Shown here: positions 1-10,922 of the stretch, piece after piece
Layout: every line of letters begins with the position of its first letter
How positions within the stretch are numbered: position 1 is the stretch's first letter
NCBI RefSeq assembly: GCF_958298935.1
Contig: NC_084921.1
Coordinates: 134,001-198,000, forward strand
Source of the DNA: Phragmites australis
Lineage: Eukaryota > Streptophyta > Magnoliopsida > Poales > Poaceae
Direction of reading: 5' to 3'
Length of the DNA stretch: 64,000 bases
Translations under genes and position numbers: made by a program
The notes under the pieces: model-generated
The model's database searches: none
Told to the model about the DNA's origin: nothing
What the model saw: only the letters and a program-made list of their open reading frames with translations

Positions 1-160
1 CTCTTACCGCCCTCTAAGAGATCGATTAGACCCTACACTCCCCTTTTCATCCTTTGAGAGGCGGTTAGTGCCCGTGCCAAACCCCCCAGCGCCCCCCTTA
101 CCACCCTCTCAAGGGCAGTTAGCCCCTCCCACCACGCACGCCCTCCCCCACCCAACACAC

Positions 161-168
161 TATAAATA
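161..168 (+). promoter_or_regulatory. Candidate TATA box of the decayed MULE transposase
   Basis: A TATAAATA motif follows a pyrimidine-rich, GC-rich stretch (1-160) and precedes the first plausible transposase ATG at 252 by about 85 bp. This is a normal plant promoter spacing. Bases 1-160 hold no gene that I can see. Confidence 0.35.
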
Positions 169-251
169 GATTGAAAATAAGTCAAAATAGGCATTTAAAT
201 ACAGAAAAATAAAAGAGAGGGAGACAAGATGAGAGGGAGGTAGTGCAGGAG

Positions 252-1700
252 ATGCAACCGAATGGTGTAGCCGATGAGGGGGAGCACATCTCTAGCATAA
301 TTGAAGAGATGGAAAGGGAGGATCAGGAGCTTGAGGAATCTATTGTTGATGAGGATTCATCTGAAGAGGAGGAAAATACTCCTGTTCCTGCAGAGTAGAG
401 GAATCAGGATTTTCGAAGCTAGTGGTCAGTGAAGGTCATCTGATACCGTGGGAATATAATGAGAATGAGGTGTCCTACAGTGCTATGTACCCTACTAAGG
501 AGGCTGCTATTGATGCAGTGAAATTCTGGTCGCTGTCTTTTTGGAGATAGTTCAAGGTTGTGAAGTCAAGTAAAAGAGAGTATAACGTCAAGTCTTTGGT
601 GTCTGATTGTCCATGGTGGGTGCACGTATTTACGGGGAAGTGCGTTGACCACTTATAGTGCTCAATAGTTAGGGAGCATAACTGCCACATTGAGGAAATA
701 AAGTTGTTCCACAGGAACTTGCTATCTCCTTTTTGTTGCCAATGTTATATACGGAGAGATTGTGGGTAACCTAAAGTATGAGTGACATTCAATAATCTGT
801 GTTTTGAGGAATGGTTACAATACGCAATAAACTACGTCAAGGCATGATGGACGAAACAGAAGATTATTGAGATGATGTTTGGGATATACGAAGATTCATA
901 TGATAACTTACCATGTCAACTAGCCACAATATGTGCGAGAAACCTTAGAAATTACTTTGATATCAAGCATTACCCCTCGAATGAGAAGCCTGGAAAGCGA
1001 GTATTGTAGTGTGCTTTCTTTGTATTTGCAGCAACCATCAAGGCATTTAGGCATTGTCAACAAATCATTTGCTTGGACGGGACGTTCCTCACTAGGAAGT
1101 ATAAATGACATATACTATCTACAATTGGGGTAGACGGGAAAAACCAAGTCATGCCACTGGGTTTTACCTTCGTGGAGAGTGAGAATGGGGACAACCGGTA
1201 TTGGTTTCTTGAGCGGGTCACGCATGTTATTGTTCTGGTCCAGCCTGATATTTGTTTGATTCATGTTAGACATGCAGGGCTGTTGCAAGCTTTGCTGGAT
1301 ATGCAATATGGCATTGTTCGACGATGTGTAAGACCTAAGTTGCCCAAATGTACGTAGTAAATAAACAGAAGATGAAGTCCACACCGGGACGTCGACAAAC
1401 TCGGTTGATTTAGAATGATATGGATGAATCTGAGGCAGGTCCAAGGGTGAAGCGATGCAGCAAGTGCGATGAAAATGGTCACACATACAAAAACTATCCG
1501 AAAAATGCACCTGCTATGTATATAGGGTCAACAAACAGAAGATGAAGTACACACCGGGACGTCGATAAAGTCGGTTGATTCAGAATGATATGGATGAATC
1601 CGAGGCAGGTCCAAGGGTGAAGCGATGCAGGAAGTGCGATGAAAATGGTCACACATACAAAAACTATCTGAAAAATGCACCTGCTATGTAGATAGGGTCA
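252..1700 (+). pseudogene. Decayed Mutator-like (MULE) transposase, mudrA type
   Basis: A remnant of a Mutator-like transposase, the enzyme that cuts and moves MULEs. An acidic N-terminal segment starts at ATG 252 and stops at 398 (motifs EEMEREDQELEE and SSEEEE). The MuDR DNA-binding domain follows at about 480-700: YPTKEAAIDAVKFW, then FKVVKSSKREYNVK, then DCPWWVHVFTGKC. The MULE catalytic domain follows at about 1078-1310: DGTFLTRKYK, GVDGKNQVMPLGFTFVESE and IHVRHAGLLQA. A CCHC-like zinc knuckle region (KRCSKCDENGHTYKN) lies at 1440-1500 and is duplicated. In-frame stops (for example TAG at 547) and frame changes break it throughout, so it cannot make active transposase. It is followed at 1922 by a PMD exon, an order known for some plant MULEs. 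The family call is firm; exact limits are approximate. Confidence 0.8.
1361..1700 (+). repeat. 170-bp tandem duplication of the MULE zinc-knuckle segment
   Basis: Units 1361-1530 and 1531-1700 align without gaps and differ at 9 of 170 positions by hand count, so they are about 95% identical. Each carries the zinc-knuckle segment and the flank CTGCTATGTA-ATAGGGTCA. The duplication is younger than much of the decay, because many shared features are identical in both units. In the canonical CX2CX4HX4C knuckle the last cysteine reads tyrosine in both copies, so that change predates the duplication. Confidence 0.9.
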
Positions 1701-1921
1701 TGATAGCAGTCAAGAACGAATGTGTTCAACGTATCTCAGTTTTATATTTATAAGTTGATCGCCTTACCTATTTACGTTATATTTGGACCTTACAATTCTA
1801 TTTGATTGTGTACCTGTATGTTGTAATCTGTTCATGTAACTGTTTGTACTTGTATGTTATATGTTGTTCACGTAACTATGTGTATATGTATGATACAGAC
1901 TGTTTAATTTGATTTCAATGC

Positions 1922-2190
1922 AGATCTGGCCCATCTACCGATCCCCGAGCTTCTTGACCCTACAGTGGACAAGAAACACCGCAACTTCTTGTCTGTCGTT
2001 CACCAGACAAAGTTAGGAGTTTTCCAACTACATGGACCCAGGGAGTTACTACTCACATTTGCTGGGTGCCCACTCCTGCTAGAGTTGTGGTCGTACGAGC
2101 GGTTCGCGATCGGCCCGTTGGCGCTGTGTGGCCTGGCCTCAAGCTATTTTGACCCGGTCTGCATGGGCCCGGTCCCACCAACCATTGGTG
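1922..2190 (+). pseudogene. Plant mobile domain (PMD, MAIN-like) exon fragment
   Basis: The translation contains LPIPELLDPTVDKKHRNFLS and later LLELWSYERFAIG. These match the start and the LWSWERxxxGRP region of plant mobile domain proteins (aminotransferase-like PMD, MAIN family), which occur in host genes and in MULEs. A TGCAG acceptor-like site sits just before it at 1918-1922, so it looks like an exon downstream of the MULE transposase, with 1701-1917 as a T-rich intron-like spacer. The middle of the domain is missing, and the reading is cut off at the LTR-like sequence that begins at 2191. Probably a dead accessory gene of the MULE; a captured host fragment is the alternative. Confidence 0.55.
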
Positions 2191-4396
2191 TGGTTAGCTA
2201 AGTCTGGGTACAAAAAGGTTTGGGGTATTTTAGTTTTTTTTAGTTTATAAAATTACGGGATTGAATTATTGATTAACTATTAAATTGTCTGAAAGCTTGG
2301 AAAATGCAGAGAAAATTGTATATAGCTCCAAAAATTGTGTTAGCTTTGTTTTATCATTCTCTACATGTTAAAAATACTCGGGGTGGATTATTGAAATATG
2401 TTTAATATCCTTTAATTCTTAATTAAATATTGGTAACTCCAATATTGATGAAACCAATTTTGTTAATTTTATTAATGGATAGCGTGTGCAGCAAAAATAA
2501 TCACCTACATGTTAGATATGGTTAAATTCCTATTTAAGGTTAAGCTTTGTGTTAAACTTAATTAATCTAGGAAATGATAAGATGTTTAACGATAATTCAA
2601 ACTGAGGAAAACCTTTAATCCTTTAAAACTTATGCATTAATCATTGCATCTCCACTATTGTCGTACATTGTGGAGCATCTGTCATTACGCATCATTCATG
2701 CTCATCATTGCGCATGTTCTTCAATAGTGAGCGAAGATCCGGAGTGTGACGCTAGCGCGATCGAGGACAACGCCAACCTTCCGCATTTCTGTGAGTTCTG
2801 TGCGGGAAGTATCGGGCAAACCCCAGAGCAGCAAGGAAAACATCTAAGCATATTGCACCCTTTGCTCAAATTAAATGGAGACTAAATTGATAAATTATGA
2901 TTTATGTATGTTTGCATGTGTTGAATTCAGTGTCGGGCTGATATGGGTAGAACCTATGTTGATGTATTGTCTCTACCTTGACTTACTGGTGAATCCTTAT
3001 CCTTGTAGCCTTGATGATATAGTTGGTGTCTACCTTCAAGGATTATTCGAAATGCTTAGCAATGCTTAGGTCCTCGGTAGAAGTCGAGCGATGATGGTGC
3101 TGTTGTTCGCGAGCCTAGGGCTTAATCACTGTTCACAGATACAAAGATAAGGTTGAGATGGATGGTTGAGATGTGAGATTGAGATGAGATGTGGGCGGTG
3201 TTAGGGGTATCTTCTGCCCAGGAGGAGTCCTCTGGGTAGTTAGGGAGAGGAGCCCAGATGCCATAGACAGCTTGTATCATTTAAGGTCGTTCGTCGGTAC
3301 AGTTGGCTGTAGCACTTTCCGTACTCATCACATGCTGATCTAATGGTAAGGTAAGCTGATTATCATATACCGTGATGACACTTGCTTTGCGGCTCTATGA
3401 CGTGTAAGAGAAAAAGAAAAGGAGAAGCAAGGTGGCGGGGAGCCAGAGGTGTCCGGGACACGCTCGCGGTAACCCCAGTGCCATAGGGCCATTGCAAGTG
3501 GGTGGTTCCGGGTATGAGAAAGGTTGATACGAGTACCCCTTGTGTGTACTTTCATGAGTAGCATAAGCCGAATGGTTCTCGAGTCATGTGGGTAAAGTTA
3601 TACCCCTTGTAGGGTGTAAGAACAATTTGAATTACTGTGCTCTCGGTCATGATCATGTTTCCGTTCATTTGCATCGGTCATAGAGTTTATGAATGTAGGA
3701 TAAGGTTATGGTATGATGGAAATGGTTAGTGGATATTTGATGAGATACTATGGTTCCTACGTACATGTTCAAGTTGTGGATTGCAGGGTAGAAAGGTTTT
3801 TTTTAAGTATAGATGCTCACACATATGTGTCTAGGTTACCTACCGTATATGTTTTACTTAACCTTGTGGTCTACTCTTGCTAACAGCTCAATGCATGATC
3901 CTTGGAGTCGAGCTATGTATATGTGCTCTATATGGATTAAGTCTTACAAGTACCTTCGTACTCATGCCTGTGCTTTCAGGTTTTGCTGGTGAGGGTGAGG
4001 CGGTGTTTGGTGACTTTATGCCCATCGATGCAGGTGGTGGGCAAGAATAGTGCATCCTAATCTGGTGTGGCATAGCTTTTGGGGTGAAGCCTAAGGGCAT
4101 ATGACTCCACTCTCCTTTTGTTGCTGTTAAGGTTTTAATCTTTCGCTACGTAGTTTCTCTTTTACAAACTGTTGCAAATGGTTACATGCTTAAGAATTTG
4201 TAATATAACTTTAATTATTTGCTCTTTCTTAAGCTATATTGTAATGTACATGTTGGAATGACATATGTTTCGATCTTGGGCATAAAACACGTGTCGGGAC
4301 TACCGGGATGGTATTCTAGTTAATCATTGATGTTGTGTTTATGAGCAATGATCCTCCTGATGATTAATTAGAATACTGTTTGGACGGTTCCTCACA
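2191..4396. mobile_element. Probable solo LTR of a large Ty3/gypsy-type retrotransposon
   Basis: This 2.2-kb block starts TGGTTAGC, ends CCTCACA (TG...CA), and is bordered by TGGTG (2186-2190) and TGGTC (4397-4401), a 4-of-5 target-site duplication. It has no transposon protein domain. Short open frames near 2658-3069 have no recognisable domain. The long non-coding content, including an inverted repeat close to the right end, resembles the long LTRs of grass gypsy elements. It interrupts the PMD exon on its left. The boundary call is tentative because the TSD is imperfect. Confidence 0.4.
4311..4376. repeat. 17-bp inverted repeat near the right end of the LTR
   Basis: The left arm 4311-4327 (GTATTCTAGTTAATCAT) and right arm 4360-4376 (ATGATTAATTAGAATAC) pair at 16 of 17 positions around a 32-bp loop. 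It lies 20 bp inside the proposed LTR end. It could fold as RNA or DNA near the transcript end. Confidence 0.8.
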
Positions 4397-5239
4397 TGGT
4401 CTTATGTATCATCACAATGATATACAACCAGAGATCGAATAAAAATAATATCATGATATAAACAAAGAGTTCCATGAATAAGTCAAATACTTGCCAATCA
4501 ATATAAACGATAGTCATTCTTGAAATAACACATTATTTGGTAGTAAATGAATATAGACATGTGATACAATTATCTCTATGATTGCCTCTAGGATATATCA
4601 CCTTCACTGGTGTTGCTGTTAATGACGAAAATATGGAGGGAATTCACTCCTCCGTGGCGGCTTTGGTGATGGCGACGGCGCCAGTGTTGATAGCTTTGCT
4701 GATGTTGCTCGGAAGAGGTTAGTTATGCTCTACCTGTATGCAAATAGGTGGGAGCATTGTGTAATCCCCTTTTTTGGGTTTTGATGTCATGAGATTGTCT
4801 CTGAGCTACCATCTCTAGTGAATCTGAGAGTGGTGGTGCTAGGTCTATGCTTCCTCTTCTAACTCCAACGTCATGACTGCCGATGCTCATTCAACATTCT
4901 AGATGTGTCTCAATAAGGGTTCCGTGCCTTTGGCTCATGCGGTGAAACAAGAGTGGGATCCTTCGTTGGATTTGGCAAGAAGATTTGACCCCAACCTAGA
5001 CTTGACTCAGTGAGGAACTACGAAGGACATTGGAGGGAGAAAAGAATGTTGAACATGATCCAAAGATCTTTGTAATATGTTTTTGGGTTCTGGGTCCTTT
5101 AAGTGAAAGTAGATGCTCGAGTTTTTAATATAATCCCTACCCTTCGAAAAAAAGAAAATATACTACACGGTGTTGTTAATCGCAATGATTCTTAAAAATA
5201 TGAAAAAATAAGATCGCAAGAAAAAAACTATTATGCTCC
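4397..5239. other. No gene seen; possible retroposon 3' end
   Basis: No supported coding region. Bases 4620-5150 read like a decayed transcript on + that ends in an A-rich run (about 5147-5158). This is the look of a non-LTR retroposon or processed-transcript tail, but I found neither a clear target-site duplication nor a protein domain. Confidence 0.3.
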
Positions 5240-5559
5240 TAGGCCTATTCATGGTCAACCCGGCTCGAGAAACCTAACCCGACTAGTGCACAGGCCGGGC
5301 TTTGACTTGACAACATAGACCCGCAGTTCCAGTCGAGCTTGACTCTTCAAAATAGGTTCAAAACCCAAAAAAACGTGATCTGATTTAAAAAAAAAACCCG
5401 AGCCTAGCGTGAAAAAATCTAATGTTGAATCGGACTCAGACTTAATAACACGGCCCAACATAAGGCTCAGACCGGGCTCGAATCTACAGATTTCATATCA
5501 GGCTTTTTAAGGCTAACCTGAAACTCGGTCTGACCCGACCCAACGTTTGAAGAGGCCTA
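5240..5559. mobile_element. Non-autonomous hAT-like element (320 bp)
   Basis: The terminal inverted repeats are TAGGCCTATTCA at the left and the complement of TAGGCCTCTTCA at the right, 11 of 12 identical. The 8-bp flanks TATGCTCC (5232-5239) and CTTGCTCC (5560-5567) agree at 6 of 8, which fits an old 8-bp hAT target duplication. The interior is built of degenerate GGCCCGG/CCGGGC-rich words typical of a common class of grass hAT-like MITEs. It has no coding capacity. Confidence 0.6.
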
Positions 5560-6023
5560 CTTGCTCCAAAGAAATGGAACCTTAGTATCCTCGAAGGTGC
5601 ATGCACATGGGACATGGCCGCCGTACCTTGCAGGAAAATGGCGACAAGTCGAATCTGCGCCATTTTCACTTATGTAGTTTAATTCTGGGGAAGGATCTGC
5701 ATCCTAGCGCGCACATCTCGAGTGCTACGTGCGTGCTCTCTTCCGCTACCACATGGCCAAAACTGACCTCAGCTCGGCCATAGCGCACGCAGACATGAAA
5801 ATTCGTGCTCTTAGGAGAGAAGTAGCGTCAAGATTAGAGAAGTGATTAACGCTAATGATGGCATTCGACTCATGCATGGCAATTAATTAACTCCAGGTAC
5901 GTGAAAAGTGAGACTGAAAATGAAGGAAAACCCTAGCAGATCGATGCTTAGATCGTCGCAAATGGGTAATTTCTTTGAGATTTATCGCTTCTTCTTTCCA
6001 ACCTTCTCTGTACCCTAGCCTAT
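5560..6023 (+). promoter_or_regulatory. Displaced upstream promoter region of the small peptide gene
   Basis: Unlike its surroundings this stretch has no repeat signature. Removing the Copia element and one CCTAT copy joins it to the TATA box and transcript start at 12870 onward, so it was probably the native promoter of the peptide gene at 12948. It includes G-box-like CACGTA/TACGTG words (for example near 5898). The retrotransposon insertion moved it almost 7 kb from its TATA box. The function is inferred from position only. Confidence 0.45.
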
Positions 6024-6549
6024 TGTTGTACTTAATCCTAAGCATGAGTCTTGGGGACTCGTTTCACGCGGCGGGGAAGTAAGGAGCCATATTCTAATAA
6101 GATATTTTAGTTTGTATGTGTGTAGGACACCATATTGCGCTCGGTTTGTGGGATGACATGGTTATAAATATAAGTTGTAATCTCTAATTTTTTATGAATT
6201 AACAGAGTTAGAAATTTGCTCCAAAAACTTATGATATGTTTTTGTTCCTTCGTTCTTTTCGTTGAGTACCTGGTACTCGGTGTCTTCATTTTCTAGCCAT
6301 ATAGATCGCATGGTCGAGCACTTTTGGTCGATAGCATGGTCAATCACTTCTAGTCAATAGCGTGGTCGAGCACTTCTGGTCGATAGCGTGGTCGAGCACC
6401 TCCAGCCCCATCGTGGTCGACCACGTACTGGTCGATTATGTGGTCGAGCACGTACCAGTCGATCGCGTGGTCAAGCACGAACTCGTCATTTGCGTGGTCG
6501 AGGAGCGTGAGCTGGTTGTGGGCATGATCATGGGTGTATGAATTAAACA
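6024..6549 (+). repeat. 5' LTR of the Copia element
   Basis: 526 bp, from TGTTGTACTTAATCC to GAATTAAACA. The same sequence recurs in the 3' LTR (10935-10945 joined to 12346-12869). Relative to the 3' LTR it lacks about 35 bp after CTCGGTTTGT (near 6150). A TATA-like stretch (ATAAATATAAG) near 6164 may have been the LTR promoter. Confidence 0.92.
6311..6500 (+). repeat. 26-bp tandem repeats inside the LTR
   Basis: TGGTCGAGCA-type units start at 6311, 6337, 6363 and 6389 with an exact 26-bp period, then continue less regularly to about 6500 (consensus GTGGTCGAGCAC plus a variable half). The matching array in the 3' LTR lies at about 12656-12830. Repeats of this type in the LTR can act as enhancers or as transcription-factor sites. 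Confidence 0.8.
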
Positions 6550-6551
6550 TC

Positions 6552-6564
6552 TGGTATCAAAGCC
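6552..6564 (+). other. Primer-binding site for initiator tRNA-Met
   Basis: TGGTATCAAAGCC begins two bases after the 5' LTR end. It matches the plant Copia primer site TGGTATCAGAGCC except for one G-to-A change. Reverse transcription would start here. Confidence 0.85.
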
Positions 6565-6739
6565 TCAGTAGAGCGCAAAGCCATGTCCACCGGACAATCC
6601 ATCGTCGTTGTCTTGCAACTCGCCAGAACAGAGGTAGTGCCAACGTGTATGGATGCCGATCGTCCCTTAGGGTGAGGCGGCGTGGGAGAGCGACGGTGGG
6701 CCGTTCCAGTAACTGCAACTGACAACGACAAACTGTATG

Positions 6740-7670
6740 AGTTGGGGATTTAGGTGCAAGCGATGATGGAGGATCAAGGAGTCTAGGAGGTTGTCGAGCC
6801 GTCGACTGGTGTGACTATTGAGAAGAAGAAGGACAAGAAAGCAAGGTCGCATCTCTTACAAGAGCTCTTGGAGGACTTTCTGATGCAGGTAGCGAGGAAG
6901 AAACTGCAAAGGAGGTTTGAAACTATCTCAAGACAAGGTTCGTTGGCGTGGACCGCATCAAGAACGCGCGGTTGCAGATGTTGAAGAGTGAATTGGACGC
7001 CATGTGCATGCAGGAGGGAGATACCTTGGATCTATACGCCGGAAAGCTCAATGGCATGTCTGTCAGGTACACAAACCTGGGGGTGACGCTCGATGACGCT
7101 TCACTGGTCAAAAACTGTTCGACACTATGCTAGATCGATTCCTAAGTGTGATCGCTAGGATCGAGCAGTTCTACGGCCTCGACAAGATGCCATTCGAGGA
7201 AGTCGTGGGGTGTGCATCCAGTGGCAGCAGTATTGGCAACGGCCAGGTCCTCCTCACTCAGACCGAGTGACAAGCCCAGTAAAAGAAGGCAACAACGATT
7301 CCTCATCAAGCAGCAAGGGCAAGCTCCAGACTCCTACAGAGAGCAGCAACTACGGCCAGGGTGGTTGTGGACGTGGTAGAGGCCATGCTAGAGGTGGATG
7401 CCATGGGGCGCCATGCATGAACGAGGAGAGAGGCATGGCGGTGATCGCCGTAATAAGATCTACATTAAGTGCTACAATTGCTACAAGATGGAGCACTACG
7501 CAAACGAATGCAAGGCACCAAAGAAGAAGGAGGAGGAGACACATATCACACATACCAATGACATCGAGCCGGCTTTACTGCTCGCAGTGTTGGAGGAGGT
7601 ACCGAGGCTGCAGCAAAGGCAGGATGTTGTGTTGCTGAATGAAGAGAAGTTGAAACCGGAACTGCGCGAC
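6740..7670 (+). pseudogene. Copia gag pseudogene
   Basis: Remnant of the capsid/nucleocapsid gene. An upstream segment is broken by a stop near 6783. A good gag stretch follows at about 6930-7200 (VGVDRIKNARLQMLKSELDA, then the LDRFLSVIARIEQFYGLDK region). A one-base frameshift near 7112-7118 separates its two halves. The nucleocapsid zinc knuckle CYNCYKMEHYANEC (CX2CX4HX4C, about 7470-7512) is intact, preceded by a Gly/Arg-rich RNA-binding stretch. It runs in frame into protease, as in Copia gag-pol. Confidence 0.8.
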
Positions 7671-7862
7671 GCCATGGAGGGAGGCTCCAGTGATGAGGTA
7701 TGTTACCTAGACAATGGAGCCAGTAATCACATGACCGATGACAAAGAGAAGTTCAAAGAGCTGGATGGAGGTGTCCCTGGCAAGGTAAAGTTCGGGGATT
7801 GCTCCACTGTGCAGATCATGGGCTTAGGGTCTATCATGTTCAGCTGCAAGAACAGCGACTAG
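7671..7862 (+). pseudogene. Copia aspartic protease remnant
   Basis: The segment CYLDNGASNHMT (about 7702-7737) is the Copia protease active-site loop, normally D-S/T-G-A. Here the second residue is Asn, so the essential Ser or Thr is lost. Later conserved parts (GKVKFGDCSTVQIMGLGS) are present, and a stop ends the frame at 7862. Confidence 0.75.
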
Positions 7863-8940
7863 TGGCTGTTGTAGAAGGTCTACTACATTCTGACTTTGAA
7901 GCAATATGATCAACCTTGGACAACTTACTAAAGTTGAACACAAGGTGATCATGGAAGCCAGACATTTATATCTCTATGATGGAACTTTTGTATGGTTGCT
8001 GACTAAAGTGAGGTGAACTCCAAATCGCCTCTACAAGATCGAGCTACATCAAGCGATGCCGGTGTGTCTCTTAGCTAGTCTTCAAGACCCGATGTGGCTT
8101 TCGCATGCAAGACTCGGTCTTGTCAACTTTGTAGCTATGAAACTACTTGTTGACAAGGAGATAGCGGTGGATGTGCCGTCAATCACACACCCGAATCAGC
8201 TATGTCAAGGATGCTTGGTGGCAAAGCAGGCGTGGCAGCCGTTCTCGGCGGTGGAAAATTTTAGGGTGAAGAAGCCACTTGAGCTGCTACATGCTGACCT
8301 TTGCATGTTGATCGCACCTTCGACTCTATCCGGTTACAGTTATTTTATGTTAATTATTGATGACCTTACTCGGTGGATGTGATCAAGACGAAAGATCACG
8401 CATGCTCCATGTTCAGAAGATTCAAGTTGCAGGCCGAGGACATGAGCGGACAGCGCATTAAGATGTTGAGGACTAATCATGGTGGGGAGTTTCTCTATGC
8501 CGAGTTCACCCAGCTATGCGAGGAGGCCAGGATCAAGCAGCACCTCACCGTGCCATACACAAAATAGCAAAACGGCGTGGTGGAGTGGAGGAACAAGATC
8601 GTGATGGCGATGGTGAGATCCCTGCTCAAGAGCATGAATGTTCCTGGAAGATTTTTAAGGGAGGGGGTGCAGCACGCGGTGTACCTACTGAACCACTTGC
8701 CGACAAAGGCATTGGACGATCGTGCTCTGTTCGAGGCCTGGAATGGAAGAAAGATACATCTGGCTCACCTTCGTGTGTTCAGCTGCAAGGCGCACATGAG
8801 GGTGACGACGCTACACTTGAAGAAGCTCAATGACTGAAGACAGCTGATGGTGTATCTTGGCGTCGAGGATGGCTGCAAGGTGCACTGTCTCTTTGATCCA
8901 TGGCATGGGAAAATTCATGTAAGCTGTAATGTTAAATTTG
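7863..8940 (+). pseudogene. Copia integrase pseudogene
   Basis: The GAG-pre-integrase zinc-binding segment (WLSHARLGLVNFVAMKLL ... LCQGCLVAKQA, 8090-8240) is followed by the integrase core. The first catalytic Asp is in LLHADLC (about 8295). The second should be in LRTDRGGEF but reads LRTNHGGEF (8467-8493), an Asp-to-Asn loss. The Glu in NGVVEWRNK is kept, but a stop (TAG at 8566) precedes it. The C-terminal part runs on to about 8940 in several frames. The enzyme would insert cDNA into the host; this copy cannot. Confidence 0.8.
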
Positions 8941-9379
8941 AAGAAAGTGTGGAGTGAAGCTAGAGTGCAGGTGCAGGAGGCGGTGATCCAACAGATTTCG
9001 TCGTTGAGGAGGTGTATGGCACTAAGATGGCAGCGGGCGGTTTAGTGCCTCTCGCAGGTGGGCCAGGAGGCGTGCCAACTCCTGCAGCATATGTTGACCT
9101 AGCTCCTTCATCGACTCCGCTGGTCGGTGAGATGATGTCGAGATGGCCAGCAACCAAGACTCATGCAGCGACACGCACGGTAGCAACTTCCTAGTCATCT
9201 CCCTTCACTCTGTTGGTGACGCTGGCCCCTAAATCACTGTCGGATGGCCAGGCCATACCGCAGCTGAGCGGGAGCAGCGGCACAGACGAAGGGCCTATTT
9301 GTTACAGGCACATTGATGGCATCATGAGAGATTCTTGAAGGGTGGAGCTTGATGAGGAAGAACGGGAAGAAGAGGCCAT

Positions 9380-10870
9380 GCTTGTAGAGATGGAGGAGCT
9401 ATCCTCCTACCGCGAGGCCGCTAGACAGCAGGTCTAGGAGGACGCTATGGCCAAGGAGATTGAGTCCATAGAGAAGAATGACACATGGACTCTCACGACA
9501 CTGCCGGCTGGTCACAAGCAAATTGGACTCAAATGGGTTTACACTGAAAAAGAACACATAAGGATACATGATCAAACACAAGGTGAGGGTGGTTGCAAAA
9601 GGATATGTGCAGTGGCAAGGAATCGATTTTGAAGAAATGTTTGCGCCAGTGGCTAGGCTGGACACCGTGCGCATTATCCTTGTTGTTGCAGCCAATCAAG
9701 GTTGGCAGGTTCATCTCCTGGATGTCAAGTCGACATTCTTGAATGGTGAACTCGAAGAGGAAGTATATGTGGCCCAGCCAGAGGGATTTGTAGTGAAGAA
9801 TAAAGAGCATCTTGTGCTCAAACTCAACAAGGCATTATGGACTTCGGCAAGCGCCACGTGCATGAAATATACAGATTGATATGATCTTGAAATGGATTGG
9901 TTTCAGCAAGTGTTGACAAGAGCAGGTTGTATACACAAGAGGATTAGGTCTTGCAGGTGTGATAATCGGAGTATATGTTAATGATCTCATTGTGAGAGGA
10001 GAAAGTCCAGATCAGATCATGGGATTCAAGCAGCAGATGATGAGTGAGTTCAAGATGATCGATCTCGAATTGCTCAATTACTATCTCGGGATTGAGGTAG
10101 TGCAAGAAGATGGGCGAATTACAACCAAGCAAACATCATATGCAAAGAAGGTACTTGGTCAATTTGGTATGTTAGCTTGCAATCCCATAAAATTTCCCAT
10201 AGGACAGAGGACTCAGCTGCATAAGGATCCAGATGGGCAGCCGGTTGATGCAACTGAGTATCATCACATCATTGGTTGCCTAAGGTATTTACTCCATACA
10301 AGACTTGACCTGTCATTTGTTGTCGGGGTGGCAAACAGATTCATGGAGAAGCCCACGGTGATACATCGCAAGACAGTGAAGTAGATTCTTCGGTATTTGA
10401 TGGGCATCGTTCATTATGGGCTTGTGTATATAAGAGGAGAAAGAGTAGAAGTTATCACTGGATACATTGATAGTGATTTGGCCAGTGACATGGATGACAG
10501 GAAGAGTATTGGAAGTATGACTTTCTATATCAATGATAGTTTGGTGTCATGGAACTCGCAGAAGCAAAAAAATAGTAGCTTTGCCTTCGTGCAAAGCTGA
10601 ATTCATGGTGGCAACAGTAGCGGCATGCCAAGCTTTATGGCTTAGAAGTCTATTGGGGAAGCTAACAGGAGAAGAGTCCAAAATAGTCAAACTCTTTGTC
10701 GACAATAAACCGGCAATTGCTTTGATGAAGAATCTAGTGTTCCACAGCCGTAGCAAACACATTGACACAAAATTTCATTTCATTCGTGAGTGCATTAAAG
10801 GAGGCTAGATTGAGGTTGAATTCATTCGCATGGAGGAGCAGCAAGCAGACGCTCTGACGAAGGCATTGCT
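9380..10870 (+). pseudogene. Copia reverse transcriptase and RNase H pseudogene
   Basis: The RT begins with IESIEKNDTWTLTTLPAGHK (about 9455), shifts frame near 9560, then gives [20 protein letters not shown] and [11 protein letters not shown], followed by [11 protein letters not shown]. The catalytic box, normally YVDD, reads YVND (GVYVNDLIVRG, about 9966). A deletion at about 9860-9955 removes sequence before it. RNase H follows: YIDSDLASDMDDRKS (about 10463), a frame change near 10560, then CKAEFMVATVAACQALWL and FVDNKPAIALMKN, ending near 10808 with further homology to about 10870. These would copy RNA to DNA and digest the RNA strand; this copy is inactive. Confidence 0.88.
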
Positions 10871-10922
10871 GGCGGTCATGCGACATCTATTGGGGGTTCG
10901 TGATCTCGGCCCACGTCAGGAT

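Noticed and set aside
2189..2190. Alternative LTR start at TGTGG (2189)
   Set aside because: The flank ATTGG does not match TGGTC after 4396; starting at 2191 gives a 4-of-5 duplication.
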